From Rubrivivax sp. (GTDB lineage: Bacteria > Pseudomonadota > Gammaproteobacteria > Burkholderiales > Burkholderiaceae_C): a stretch of DNA of 64,000 nt. The notes beneath the pieces are model-generated. The model searched no databases and was not told the origin of the DNA. It saw only the letters and a program-made list of their open reading frames with translations. This document shows, piece by piece, positions 55,647-62,779 of this stretch; the stretch's first letter is position 1; every line of letters begins with the position of its first letter. Position numbers and translations under genes: made by a program. The stretch spans positions 124,001-188,000 of the forward strand of contig JALHPF010000004.1 of NCBI GenBank assembly GCA_022842595.1, given 5' to 3'.

Positions 55647-56861
55647 ATGACCGAACGCCGCACACCAGGCATCCCGCGCCGCACCCTCGTCCAGGCCCTG
55701 GCCACCGCCCCGGTCGCGCTGTTCGTGCCGGGCATCGCCCGCGCCCAGGCGGCCCCCGTGCGGGTGGGCTACGCCATCGCCCGCACCGGCCCGTGGACCA
55801 CCGGCGCCCAGGTCAGCCAGGAACCGAACTACCTGCTCTGGGCAGAGCAGCAGAACGCTGCCGGCGGCCTGAACGTGAAAGGCAGCAAGCGCCCGATCGA
55901 GCTGGTGAGCAGCGACGACCGCAGCGACATCGAGACCTGCGTGCGCACCTACGAAAAGCTGATGGGCAGCGACAAGGTCGACCTGGTGCTGCCACCCTGG
56001 GGCAGCAATGCCAACTTCGCGGTCGCGCCGCTGGCCAACCGCTTCGGCTACCCATTCCTGGCCCCCACGGCGCTCAGCCGCCGCCTGGCCGAAATGAAGC
56101 TGCCCTACTTCTTCCTGCTGCTGCAGCAGCCCAAGCCGATGATGGACGCGCTGGTCGACATGCTCAAGGCCAACGGCGTGAAGACGATTGCCACCATCTA
56201 TGTCGACGACCTGTTCGGGCTGGAGAACTACGCGGCGCTGAAGGTGGCCATCCAGGGCACGGGCATCAGCATCGTCGAGGACAAGAGCTACCCGCTGGGC
56301 GTGAAGGACCTGTCGCCCGTGCTGCGCAGCATCAAGGACAAGAACCCCGACGCCTTCGTCGGCCTGACCTATCCGCCCGACACCATCCTGGCCAGCCGCC
56401 AGAGCAAGGAAATCGGCTTCAACCCGAAGTTCTTCTACGCCAGCGTGGGCACGGCCTTCCAGCTGTACCGCAACGTGATGGCCGCCGGGGCCGAAGGCGT
56501 GCTGGGCATGGGCAGCTGGAACGGCAAGACCAGCCCGGCGGCCAAGGCCTACTTCGACGCCCACGTGAAGAAGTTCGGCGCCGCCAAGGAGCCCGACCGC
56601 TGGGCCAGTGGGGCCACCTGGGCCGGCCTGGAGATCCTGACCGCGGCCGTGGCCAGGGCCGGCCTGGACAAGAAGGCCATCCGCGACTACGTGGCCGGCA
56701 CCGAGCACAACACCATCATCGGCAAGGTGAAGTTCGCGGGCAGCGAAAACGTGGGCACACCCGGCACGGTGGGGCAGTGGCAGAAGGGCGAATTCGAGGT
56801 CGTCTGGCCCAAGGCGAACGCGACGGCCCCGCTTGTCCCGGCGAAGCCCGCCTGGGTCTGA
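55647..56861 (+). CDS. Liv-type ABC transporter substrate-binding protein
   Basis: 404-residue periplasmic binding protein of the Peripla_BP_6 (LivK/aromatic-acid) type. The signal PRRTLVQALATAPVALF is twin-arginine-like and cleaved after ARAQA, about residue 36. The segments VRVGYAIARTGPWTTGAQ and VDLVLPPWGSNANFAVAPLANRFGYPF follow. It delivers amino acids, short acids or aromatic compounds to the permeases encoded next. A GGAGA ribosome-binding site precedes the ATG. Substrate not determined. Confidence 0.92.
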   Translation: MTERRTPGIPRRTLVQALATAPVALFVPGIARAQAAPVRVGYAIARTGPWTTGAQVSQEPNYLLWAEQQNAAGGLNVKGSKRPIELVSSDDRSDIETCVRTYEKLMGSDKVDLVLPPWGSNANFAVAPLANRFGYPFLAPTALSRRLAEMKLPYFFLLLQQPKPMMDALVDMLKANGVKTIATIYVDDLFGLENYAALKVAIQGTGISIVEDKSYPLGVKDLSPVLRSIKDKNPDAFVGLTYPPDTILASRQSKEIGFNPKFFYASVGTAFQLYRNVMAAGAEGVLGMGSWNGKTSPAAKAYFDAHVKKFGAAKEPDRWASGATWAGLEILTAAVARAGLDKKAIRDYVAGTEHNTIIGKVKFAGSENVGTPGTVGQWQKGEFEVVWPKANATAPLVPAKPAWV

Positions 56862-56873
56862 GCCGAAGAAGCC

Positions 56874-57752
56874 GTGTCCACGGGTTCCTGGCTCGAACTC
56901 ATCGCCTCCGGCCTCATCACCGGGGGCGTGTACGCGCTCGTCGCACTCGGCCTGAACCTGCAGTACGGCCTGATGCGCATCCTGAACATCGCGCACGGCG
57001 AATTCCTGATGGTGGGCGCCTTTCTCACCTGGACGGCCACCACCACGTTCGGCATCTCGCCGCTGCTGATGATCCCCATCAGCTTCGCGCTGTTGATGGG
57101 CCTGGGCCTGGTGCTGCACCGGGCGGTGTTCAGGCAGCTCACCCGCACCAGCCAGAACCTGGACATCTTCGAGGCTCGCGGACTGATGGTGAGTTTCGGC
57201 CTGATGTTCCTGGTGCAGAACTTTGCCCAGCTGGTCTGGGGTGGCGACCTGCGCGGCTACGACTTCATGGCCGACCCTGTTGCCATCGGCGGTGCCCAGT
57301 TCGCCGCCAACAAGCTGTTGCTGCTGGCCCTGGCGCTGGCCTTCAGCGCGGCCCTGATCGTGGTGCTGAAGACCACCCTCTACGGCAAGGGCGTGCGCGC
57401 GCTGATGCAGTCGCCAACGGGTGCGCAGCTGGTGGGCATCGACACCGAACGCCTGCACCCGCTGATGTTCGGTGTCGGCCTGGGCCTGTCGGGCGTGGCC
57501 GGCTGCCTGCTGAGCATGACCTACACCATCAGCCCGTCGATGGGCGAGCCCTACACCGTCACGGCCCTGATCGTCATCACCCTGGGCGGCTTCGGCAGCA
57601 TGGCTGGCGCGCTGGCGGGTGGCCTGGCGCTGGGTGTGATCGAAGCCGTGGGCATGCACTTCACCAGCCCGTCGCTGAAGAGCCTGCTGAGCTACGGCAT
57701 CTTCATTGCCGTGCTCTTGTGGCGACCGAACGGCTTGTTTGCACGGCGATAG
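56874..57752 (+). CDS. livH: Liv-type ABC transporter permease (LivH)
   Basis: 292-residue inner-membrane permease with about eight hydrophobic segments and the family start SGLITGGVYALVALGLNLQYGLMRILNIAHGEFLMVGAF (the N-terminal coupling region). It starts at a GTG, preceded by GAAGAA, 12 bases after the binding-protein gene. The C-terminal GGFGSMAGALAGGLALG loop is normal for LivH. It forms the channel with LivM. Confidence 0.92.
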   Translation: MSTGSWLELIASGLITGGVYALVALGLNLQYGLMRILNIAHGEFLMVGAFLTWTATTTFGISPLLMIPISFALLMGLGLVLHRAVFRQLTRTSQNLDIFEARGLMVSFGLMFLVQNFAQLVWGGDLRGYDFMADPVAIGGAQFAANKLLLLALALAFSAALIVVLKTTLYGKGVRALMQSPTGAQLVGIDTERLHPLMFGVGLGLSGVAGCLLSMTYTISPSMGEPYTVTALIVITLGGFGSMAGALAGGLALGVIEAVGMHFTSPSLKSLLSYGIFIAVLLWRPNGLFARR

Positions 57753-57762
57753 GGCCACAGTC

Positions 57763-58728
57763 ATGAAACGCGATTTCCTGATCCTCTTCGCCATCGCCGG
57801 CTGGGCCTTGGCCGTGCCGCACTACGGCAGTGAATTTGCCGTCTCGATGGCGCTCACCTGTCTGATGTATGGCGCGCTGTCCAGCAGCTGGAGCCTGTTC
57901 TGCGGCAGCACGCGTTATCTGTCCCTGGCCACGGCGGCCTTCTTCGGCATCGGTGCCTACACCAGCGCCCTGTTGCTCGACTCCATGCCCTGGCTGGCGG
58001 CCATCGCGCTGGGCGCACTGATTGCAGCCGTGGTCGCCGCAGTGATGGGCGCGACCGTGCTGCACCTGCGCGGCACCTACTTCGCCGTGCTGACTTTCGG
58101 CATGACCGAGCTGATTCGCCATGCCATCACCTACTGGGAAAAGCAGGTCACGGGCACGGTCGGGCGCGTGCTGAGCGTGGTACCGGAACGCGACACCATC
58201 TACCTCACCGTGCTGGGTCTGGCCGTGCTGGCCATCGCCACAAGCATCGTCGTGCGGCGTAGCCGCTTCGGCCTGGCGATGGCCGGTATCGGTGCCGACG
58301 AACAGCGCGCGCAGACGCTTGGCGTCAACACCCGCCTCGTGAAGATCGGCGGCTTTGCGATGACGGCGGCTTTCGCCGGCGCGGTGGGCGCGGCGATGAG
58401 CGTGCGCTGGACCTACATCGACCCGGCCACGGTCTTCAACCCCTTCATCGGCTTCCAGACGGTGTTGATCGCGCTGATCGGCGGTGCGGCCACGCTCTGG
58501 GGCCCCTTGATTGCCGCCGTCGTCTTCAGCCTGCTGGCAGAAACCTTGCGGCTGCAAGCGCCGCAGCTGTACCTGATGTCGCTGGGGCTGCTGCTGATCC
58601 TGTGCGTGCTGTACTTGCCGGGAGGCCTGGCCTCGCTGCGCAGAAGCACCTTCACGGCCTGGGGCAACGACATCCGGGCGCGCTGGAAAGCGGGCTGGTT
58701 TAAGCCCGGCAAGGCGGCTGACGCATGA
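57763..58728 (+). CDS. livM: Liv-type ABC transporter permease (LivM)
   Basis: 321-residue inner-membrane permease with about nine hydrophobic segments, the GAYTSALLL and LRGTYFAVLTFGMTELIRHAITYW segments, and the EAA-like GADEQRAQTLGVNTRLVKIGGFAMTAAFAGAVGAAM loop. It lies ten bases downstream of livH. The C terminus is a charged tail (FTAWGNDIRARWKAGW). Together with LivH it makes the transmembrane pore. Confidence 0.92.
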   Translation: MKRDFLILFAIAGWALAVPHYGSEFAVSMALTCLMYGALSSSWSLFCGSTRYLSLATAAFFGIGAYTSALLLDSMPWLAAIALGALIAAVVAAVMGATVLHLRGTYFAVLTFGMTELIRHAITYWEKQVTGTVGRVLSVVPERDTIYLTVLGLAVLAIATSIVVRRSRFGLAMAGIGADEQRAQTLGVNTRLVKIGGFAMTAAFAGAVGAAMSVRWTYIDPATVFNPFIGFQTVLIALIGGAATLWGPLIAAVVFSLLAETLRLQAPQLYLMSLGLLLILCVLYLPGGLASLRRSTFTAWGNDIRARWKAGWFKPGKAADA

Positions 58729-59471
58729 ACGGGCATCCCTTGCTGGAAGCGCGCCAGGTGACGGTGCGCTTCGGTGGCCTGACAGCGGTGGATGGCGTCA
58801 GCGCCGCCTTCGCCGCGGGCGAACTGGTCGGCATCATCGGCCCCAACGGTGCCGGCAAGACGACCTTCTTCAACGCCTTGTCGGGCGTGGTCGATGCCAC
58901 CTCGGGCGATCTGTATGCCAGCGGCACGCGCCTGACGGGCGCCCGCCCGCACCGCTTTGCCAGGCAGGGCATCGCCCGCACCTTCCAGACGCCTCGGGTG
59001 TTCGGCGATCTCAGCGTGGCGGCCAACATCGACTTCGGGCTGCAGTTTGCCGGCCGTCAGCGCAAGGCTCCATGGCTGCTGAAGGACGAGGCCAGCATCC
59101 TGAACCTCATCGATCTGGGCGCGCAGGCCGCGCTGCCGGCGGCAGCCATCACGCCTTCGCAGCAGCGCCTGCTGGAAATCGGCATGGCGCTGGCAACGCG
59201 GCCAAGGCTGCTGCTGCTGGACGAGGTGGCGGCGGGGCTGACCGAGAGCGAAGTCGAAGCCATGGCCCAGCTGATCCGCCGCCTGCGCGACGAACTCGAC
59301 CTGACCGTGATCTGGATCGAACACGCTGTGACGACCCTGTTGCGCCACGTCGAACGCGTGATCGTGCTGCACCAGGGCCGCAAGATCGCCGACGGCCTGC
59401 CCTCGCAGGTGGTGCGCAATGCCGAGGTCATCGAAGCCTACCTGGGCGACGAGATGGTGGAGGCGGCGTGA
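58725..59471 (+). CDS. livG: Liv-type ABC transporter ATPase (LivG) with altered signature motif
   Basis: 248-residue ATPase overlapping livM as ATGA. Walker A GPNGAGKTT is at 39-47, Walker B LLLLDE at 162-167, and the H-loop His in IEH is present. The ABC signature that normally reads LSGGQ or LSYGQ is TPSQQ here (143-147), and the residue after the catalytic Glu is Val instead of Pro. Both changes sit in a motif that completes the ATP site of the partner subunit. The protein could still work in a dimer with LivF, which has an intact SGGEQ. Confidence 0.9.
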   Translation: MNGHPLLEARQVTVRFGGLTAVDGVSAAFAAGELVGIIGPNGAGKTTFFNALSGVVDATSGDLYASGTRLTGARPHRFARQGIARTFQTPRVFGDLSVAANIDFGLQFAGRQRKAPWLLKDEASILNLIDLGAQAALPAAAITPSQQRLLEIGMALATRPRLLLLDEVAAGLTESEVEAMAQLIRRLRDELDLTVIWIEHAVTTLLRHVERVIVLHQGRKIADGLPSQVVRNAEVIEAYLGDEMVEAA

Positions 59472-59998
59472 TGAACACGACGAGAGCCTGGTCTGCACGG
59501 ACCTGCTGTCCAGAAGCTGCAAGCGGCCCGTTGCGGTCGTTCGATTGGCTCGCCACCGGATGCCGTGGATCAGGCGGCTGGGGTGTGTTGCTCCGCTCAT
59601 GTCCCCCGCCCTCGGCCCATCAGGAGCCCTCGGCCCATCAGGTGCCTGCGGCACCTGATGGGCCGAGGGCTCCTCCTTTACTTCGCTGCGCAACACACCC
59701 CAGCCACCTGATCCGGCAACGGGTTTGGCATTCCATCGTGGCGCGCCGACACGTTGGCGGGCTGGGTGAGTCGGGTGGCCCCTGGAGCGAAGTAAAGGCG
59801 GGGGAGCGAGCCCGGACACAAACAGTCCGGTGGACTGTTTGTGCCTGGCGAGCGCCCAGGGCGCAAGCCCTGGGCATGAGCGGAAGGGGCCACCCGGCTC
59901 GCCCAGCCCATGGGACAAAAGCAGCGTCCCGAAGGGTCCGAGCGAACGACCGCAACGAACCTGAAGGCGCCGCCGCCATCGGGACCCAGCGCGCATGA
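59471..59998 (+). CDS. Open frame through the inverted-repeat cluster (doubtful gene)
   Basis: 175-codon frame. Its ATG overlaps the livG stop (TGATG) and its stop overlaps the livF start (ATGA), so it preserves both translational-coupling junctions. The sequence (rich in Arg, Ala, Pro, Gly, Ser with many Cys and Trp) does not look like a protein family, and it is formed by the repeat DNA. It is more likely an open frame kept for ribosome passage than a functional protein. I list it because the coupling is exact. Confidence 0.2.
   Translation: MNTTRAWSARTCCPEAASGPLRSFDWLATGCRGSGGWGVLLRSCPPPSAHQEPSAHQVPAAPDGPRAPPLLRCATHPSHLIRQRVWHSIVARRHVGGLGESGGPWSEVKAGERARTQTVRWTVCAWRAPRAQALGMSGRGHPARPAHGTKAASRRVRANDRNEPEGAAAIGTQRA
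59622..59674. repeat. Perfect 25-bp hairpin, three-base loop
   Basis: Arms 59622-59646 and 59650-59674 are exact reverse complements around a TGC loop. The left arm overlaps a direct repeat: the 15-base CCTCGGCCCATCAGG occurs 18 bases apart. In RNA this would be a very stable stem inside the liv transcript and should slow or block transcription or exonucleases. Confidence 0.9.
59817..59843. repeat. Perfect 12-bp hairpin, three-base loop
   Basis: CACAAACAGTCC and GGACTGTTTGTG are exact reverse complements around GGT. This is the inner stem of the second large palindromic unit (59759-59909). Confidence 0.9.
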
Positions 59999-62232
59999 AA
60001 AACGACATCGAAGCCGCCCTGGCACGGCCGCTGGCGCACCTGAAGGTCGAAGGGCTGAGTGCTGGCTACGGCAAGTTCCTGGTGCTGCGCGACCTGTACC
60101 TGGAAGCGCGCCCGGGCATCACCGTCATCCTCGGCCCCAACGGCGCGGGCAAGACCACCCTGCTCAAGGCCATTGCCGGGCTCATTCCGCGTGCGGGCCG
60201 GCTCGTGCTGAACGGCTGCGAGATCGCGCGCGAGGCGAAGACATCAGACATCGTCCAGCTGGGGCTCGCCCTCGTGGCGGAAGGTCGGCAGCTGTTTCCG
60301 CAGATGACGGTCGAGGAAAACCTGGAACTCGGCGGCTGGCTGGTCGCGCCGGCCGAACGCGCCAGGCGCCTGGCACAGGCCTTCCAGGACTTTCCGAAGC
60401 TGGATGAACGCCGCCACCAGCTGGCGGGCACCATGAGCGGCGGCGAACAGCAGATGGTGGCCGTGGCGCGCGCCATGATGAGCGCGCCGCGCCTGCTGAT
60501 GCTGGACGAGCCCAGCCTGGGCCTGGCGCCGAAGATGGTCGACGAACTGCTGGCGATCGCGCGCCGCATTGCCGACGCCGGCACCACCGTGCTGATGGTG
60601 GAACAGAACGTGCGCAAGGCCCTGGCCATTGCCGACCGCGGCTACGTGCTCGAACGCGGCTGCCTGGTCGCCAGCGGCCCGGCGCGGCTGCTGGCGCGGT
60701 CCAGCGTCATCCGCCACGCCTACTTGGGCGCTGGCAGCCACGACCCAAAGAACCCCAAGAACCCGAAGGAGAAAACCATGTCCGACTTGTCCATGCTCAT
60801 CAATGGTCTGGCCGTTTCTGCCGAAGGCGGCGCGACCTTCGAACGCCGCAACCCGCTGGACGGCAGCGTCGCCACGCGTGCGCCGGCAGCCTCCGAGGCC
60901 GACGCCGTGATGGCGGTGGAGGCCGCTGCCGAAGCCTTCAAGACCTGGGGGCAGACGGGGCCGACCGAGCGTCGCATGCTGCTGCTGAAGGCGGCCGACG
61001 CACTGGAAGCCAAGACGCCGGCCTTCATCCAGGCCGTGGCCGCCGAGACCGGTGCCACTGGCATGTGGGCCGGCTTCAACGTGCACCTGGCAGCGGGCAT
61101 GCTGCGCGAAGCGGCGTCACTGACCACGCAGATCAGCGGCGAGATCATCCCGTCCGACGTGCCCGGCTCGCTGGCCATGGGCATGCGCCAGCCGGCCGGC
61201 GTGGTGCTGGGCATCGCGCCCTGGAACGCGCCCGTGATCCTGGCCGTGCGGGCGATCGCCGCGCCCCTGGCCTGCGGCAACACCGTGGTGCTGAAGGGCA
61301 GCGAAAACTGCCCGCACACGCATCAATTGATCATCGAAGCGCTGCAGGAAGCGGGCTTCCCGGCGGGTGTCGTCAACTACGTCACCAACGCGCCGGCCGA
61401 TGCGGCCAAGGTGGTCGAGGCGATGGTGGCGCACCCGGCAGTGCGGCGCGTGAACTTCACCGGCAGCACCCGCGTGGGGCGCCTGATCGCGATGACCTGC
61501 GCGAAGTACCTGAAGCCGGCGGTGCTGGAACTTGGCGGCAAGGCGCCGCTGCTGGTGCTGGACGACGCCGACCTGGAAGCCGCCGTCAATGCCGCGGCAT
61601 TCGGCTCCTTCGCCAACAGCGGGCAGATCTGCATGTCGACCGAACGCATCATCGTCGACAACCGCGTCGCCAATGACTTCGTCGCCCTTTTCGTGAAGAA
61701 GGCGAAGAGTCTGCCGCTGGGCGACCCGCGCAAGCCGGAACCGGTGGTGCTGGGCAGCGTCATCGGCATGGGTACGGTGGAGCACTGCAACGCCCTGATC
61801 GACGACGCCCTGGCCAAGGGTGCGCAGCTGGTGTGCGGCGGCAAGGCCGACAGCACCCTGATGCCGGCCACCATCCTGGACCACGTGACGCCGCAGATGC
61901 GCATCTACCACGAGGAAACCTTCGGGCCCGTGAAGTGCATCGTGCGGGTCAGCGGCGACGACGCTGCCGTGGCCTGTGCCAACGACAACGAATACGGCCT
62001 CTCAGCCGCCGTTTTCAGCCGCGACGTGGGGCGCGGCATGAACGTGGCGCGGCGCATCGAATCCGGCATCTGCCATGTCAACGGGCCCACCGTGCACGAC
62101 GAAGCCCAGATGCCCTTCGGCGGCGTGAAGGGCAGCGGCCTGGGACGCTTCGGCGGCAAGGCCGGCATCGCGGAATTCACCGAGTTGCGCTGGGTGACGG
62201 TGCAGACGACCCCGCGCCACTACCCCTTCTGA
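59995..62232 (+). CDS. livF: LivF ATPase read through in frame into aldehyde dehydrogenase
   Basis: One 745-codon frame. Residues 1-245 are a complete LivF-type ATPase: Walker A GPNGAGKTT at 47-55, signature SGGEQ at 148-152, Walker B LLMLDEP at 167-173, and the usual C-terminal SSVIRHAYLG. A 16-residue linker with PKNPKNPKEK follows, and residue 262 is the first Met of an aldehyde dehydrogenase. There is no stop codon between. The dehydrogenase start has its own AAGGAG ribosome-binding site, so the product may be a fusion protein, two separate proteins, or both. Start chosen at the ATG overlapping the preceding open frame. Confidence 0.85.
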   Translation: MKNDIEAALARPLAHLKVEGLSAGYGKFLVLRDLYLEARPGITVILGPNGAGKTTLLKAIAGLIPRAGRLVLNGCEIAREAKTSDIVQLGLALVAEGRQLFPQMTVEENLELGGWLVAPAERARRLAQAFQDFPKLDERRHQLAGTMSGGEQQMVAVARAMMSAPRLLMLDEPSLGLAPKMVDELLAIARRIADAGTTVLMVEQNVRKALAIADRGYVLERGCLVASGPARLLARSSVIRHAYLGAGSHDPKNPKNPKEKTMSDLSMLINGLAVSAEGGATFERRNPLDGSVATRAPAASEADAVMAVEAAAEAFKTWGQTGPTERRMLLLKAADALEAKTPAFIQAVAAETGATGMWAGFNVHLAAGMLREAASLTTQISGEIIPSDVPGSLAMGMRQPAGVVLGIAPWNAPVILAVRAIAAPLACGNTVVLKGSENCPHTHQLIIEALQEAGFPAGVVNYVTNAPADAAKVVEAMVAHPAVRRVNFTGSTRVGRLIAMTCAKYLKPAVLELGGKAPLLVLDDADLEAAVNAAAFGSFANSGQICMSTERIIVDNRVANDFVALFVKKAKSLPLGDPRKPEPVVLGSVIGMGTVEHCNALIDDALAKGAQLVCGGKADSTLMPATILDHVTPQMRIYHEETFGPVKCIVRVSGDDAAVACANDNEYGLSAAVFSRDVGRGMNVARRIESGICHVNGPTVHDEAQMPFGGVKGSGLGRFGGKAGIAEFTELRWVTVQTTPRHYPF
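60778..62232 (+). CDS. Aldehyde dehydrogenase, salicylaldehyde/vanillin type (internal start)
   Basis: 484-residue NAD(P)-dependent dehydrogenase. The segments GIAPWNAPVILAVRAIA, FTGSTRVGR, LELGGKAPLLVLDDAD and the nucleophile Cys285 in SGQICMSTERI are those of the NahF/Vdh group acting on aromatic aldehydes. The ATG has AAGGAG (60766-60771) six bases away, the best ribosome-binding site in the operon. Together with an AraC_binding_2-type regulator this suggests that the operon imports and oxidises an aromatic compound; that is inference. Confidence 0.88.
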   Translation: MSDLSMLINGLAVSAEGGATFERRNPLDGSVATRAPAASEADAVMAVEAAAEAFKTWGQTGPTERRMLLLKAADALEAKTPAFIQAVAAETGATGMWAGFNVHLAAGMLREAASLTTQISGEIIPSDVPGSLAMGMRQPAGVVLGIAPWNAPVILAVRAIAAPLACGNTVVLKGSENCPHTHQLIIEALQEAGFPAGVVNYVTNAPADAAKVVEAMVAHPAVRRVNFTGSTRVGRLIAMTCAKYLKPAVLELGGKAPLLVLDDADLEAAVNAAAFGSFANSGQICMSTERIIVDNRVANDFVALFVKKAKSLPLGDPRKPEPVVLGSVIGMGTVEHCNALIDDALAKGAQLVCGGKADSTLMPATILDHVTPQMRIYHEETFGPVKCIVRVSGDDAAVACANDNEYGLSAAVFSRDVGRGMNVARRIESGICHVNGPTVHDEAQMPFGGVKGSGLGRFGGKAGIAEFTELRWVTVQTTPRHYPF

Positions 62233-62255
62233 CCCCGCCTTCTGACCTCCTTCGG

Positions 62256-62271
62256 ACCCCGCCCGCGGGGT
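62256..62271. terminator. Hairpin between convergent genes
   Basis: ACCCCGC and GCGGGGT are perfect 7-bp arms around a CC loop, ending at the last base before the thioesterase stop codon on the other strand. There is no T-tract, so termination strength is uncertain; the very small loop is also unfavourable. Confidence 0.4.
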
Positions 62272-62721
62272 TCAGCGTGGCACGGGTCGTGGTTGGCCGT
62301 TGCCGTCGATGGCCACGTAGGTGAGATCGGCCTCGGTCACCTTCACCACGTGCAGGTTGGCCGGGTTGCGCTCGGCGTACACCTCCACGTGCACGCTGAT
62401 GCTGGTGTTGCCGATGCGCGTGACCCGGGCATAGAAGCTCAGCAGGTCGCCCAGGCTCACCGGCTGCTTGAAGATGAACTGGTTCACGGCCACGGTGGCG
62501 ATGCGCCCCTTGGCGATGCGGCTGGGCAGCACGGCTCCGGCCAGGTCGACCTGGGCCATGATCCAGCCGCCGAAGATGTCGCCGTTGGCATTCACATCGG
62601 CAGGCAGCGGCATCACGCGCAGCACCAGTTCGCTGCTGTCGGGCAGGGTCTGGGGTGAGAGCGCGGGCACATGCCCGGTGGCTGAAGGCTGGCTCGGCGG
62701 CAAGGTGGCGGGCAGGGTCAT
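62272..62721 (-). CDS. Acyl-CoA thioesterase, hotdog fold (YciA-like)
   Basis: 149-residue hotdog-fold enzyme that hydrolyses acyl-CoA to free acid and CoA. The active-site segment NANGDIFGGWIMAQVDLAG and the strand QFIFKQPVSLGDLLSFYARV are typical of YciA-type thioesterases. It has an N-terminal extension of about 25 residues rich in Pro and Ser. It is transcribed divergently from the ABC exporter gene, 58 bases apart. Confidence 0.9.
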   Translation of the reverse strand: MTLPATLPPSQPSATGHVPALSPQTLPDSSELVLRVMPLPADVNANGDIFGGWIMAQVDLAGAVLPSRIAKGRIATVAVNQFIFKQPVSLGDLLSFYARVTRIGNTSISVHVEVYAERNPANLHVVKVTEADLTYVAIDGNGQPRPVPR

Positions 62722-62779
62722 CGTGGTGGCTTCCAGGCTGCAGGTTCACGGCGCTGACAAGCCACGGCGACAATGCCGC

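Larger units (their letters stand above)
59472..59994. repeat. Nested long inverted repeats between livG and livF
   Basis: 523-base gap inside the operon with at least five palindromic pairs. Outermost: 59530-59543 with 59943-59956 (14 bp, perfect). First unit: 59568-59591 with 59690-59713 (24 bp, one mismatch) enclosing 59622-59646 with 59650-59674 (25 bp, perfect, three-base loop). Second unit: 59759-59783 with 59885-59909 (25 bp, two mismatches) enclosing 59817-59828 with 59832-59843 (12 bp, perfect). A 13-bp pair (59675-59687 with 59786-59798) joins the two units, and 59854-59861 with 59868-59875 pair as well. No transposase, no known insertion-sequence end. Confidence 0.9.

Noticed and set aside
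54734..57766. 1010-codon open frame on the plus strand
   Set aside because: Covers the antisense of the AraC gene and a shifted frame of the binding protein and livH; composition is that of a shadow frame.
58413..60008. 531-codon open frame on the minus strand crossing the repeat cluster
   Set aside because: Antisense to livM and livG; no domain visible. Its openness through the repeats reflects base composition.
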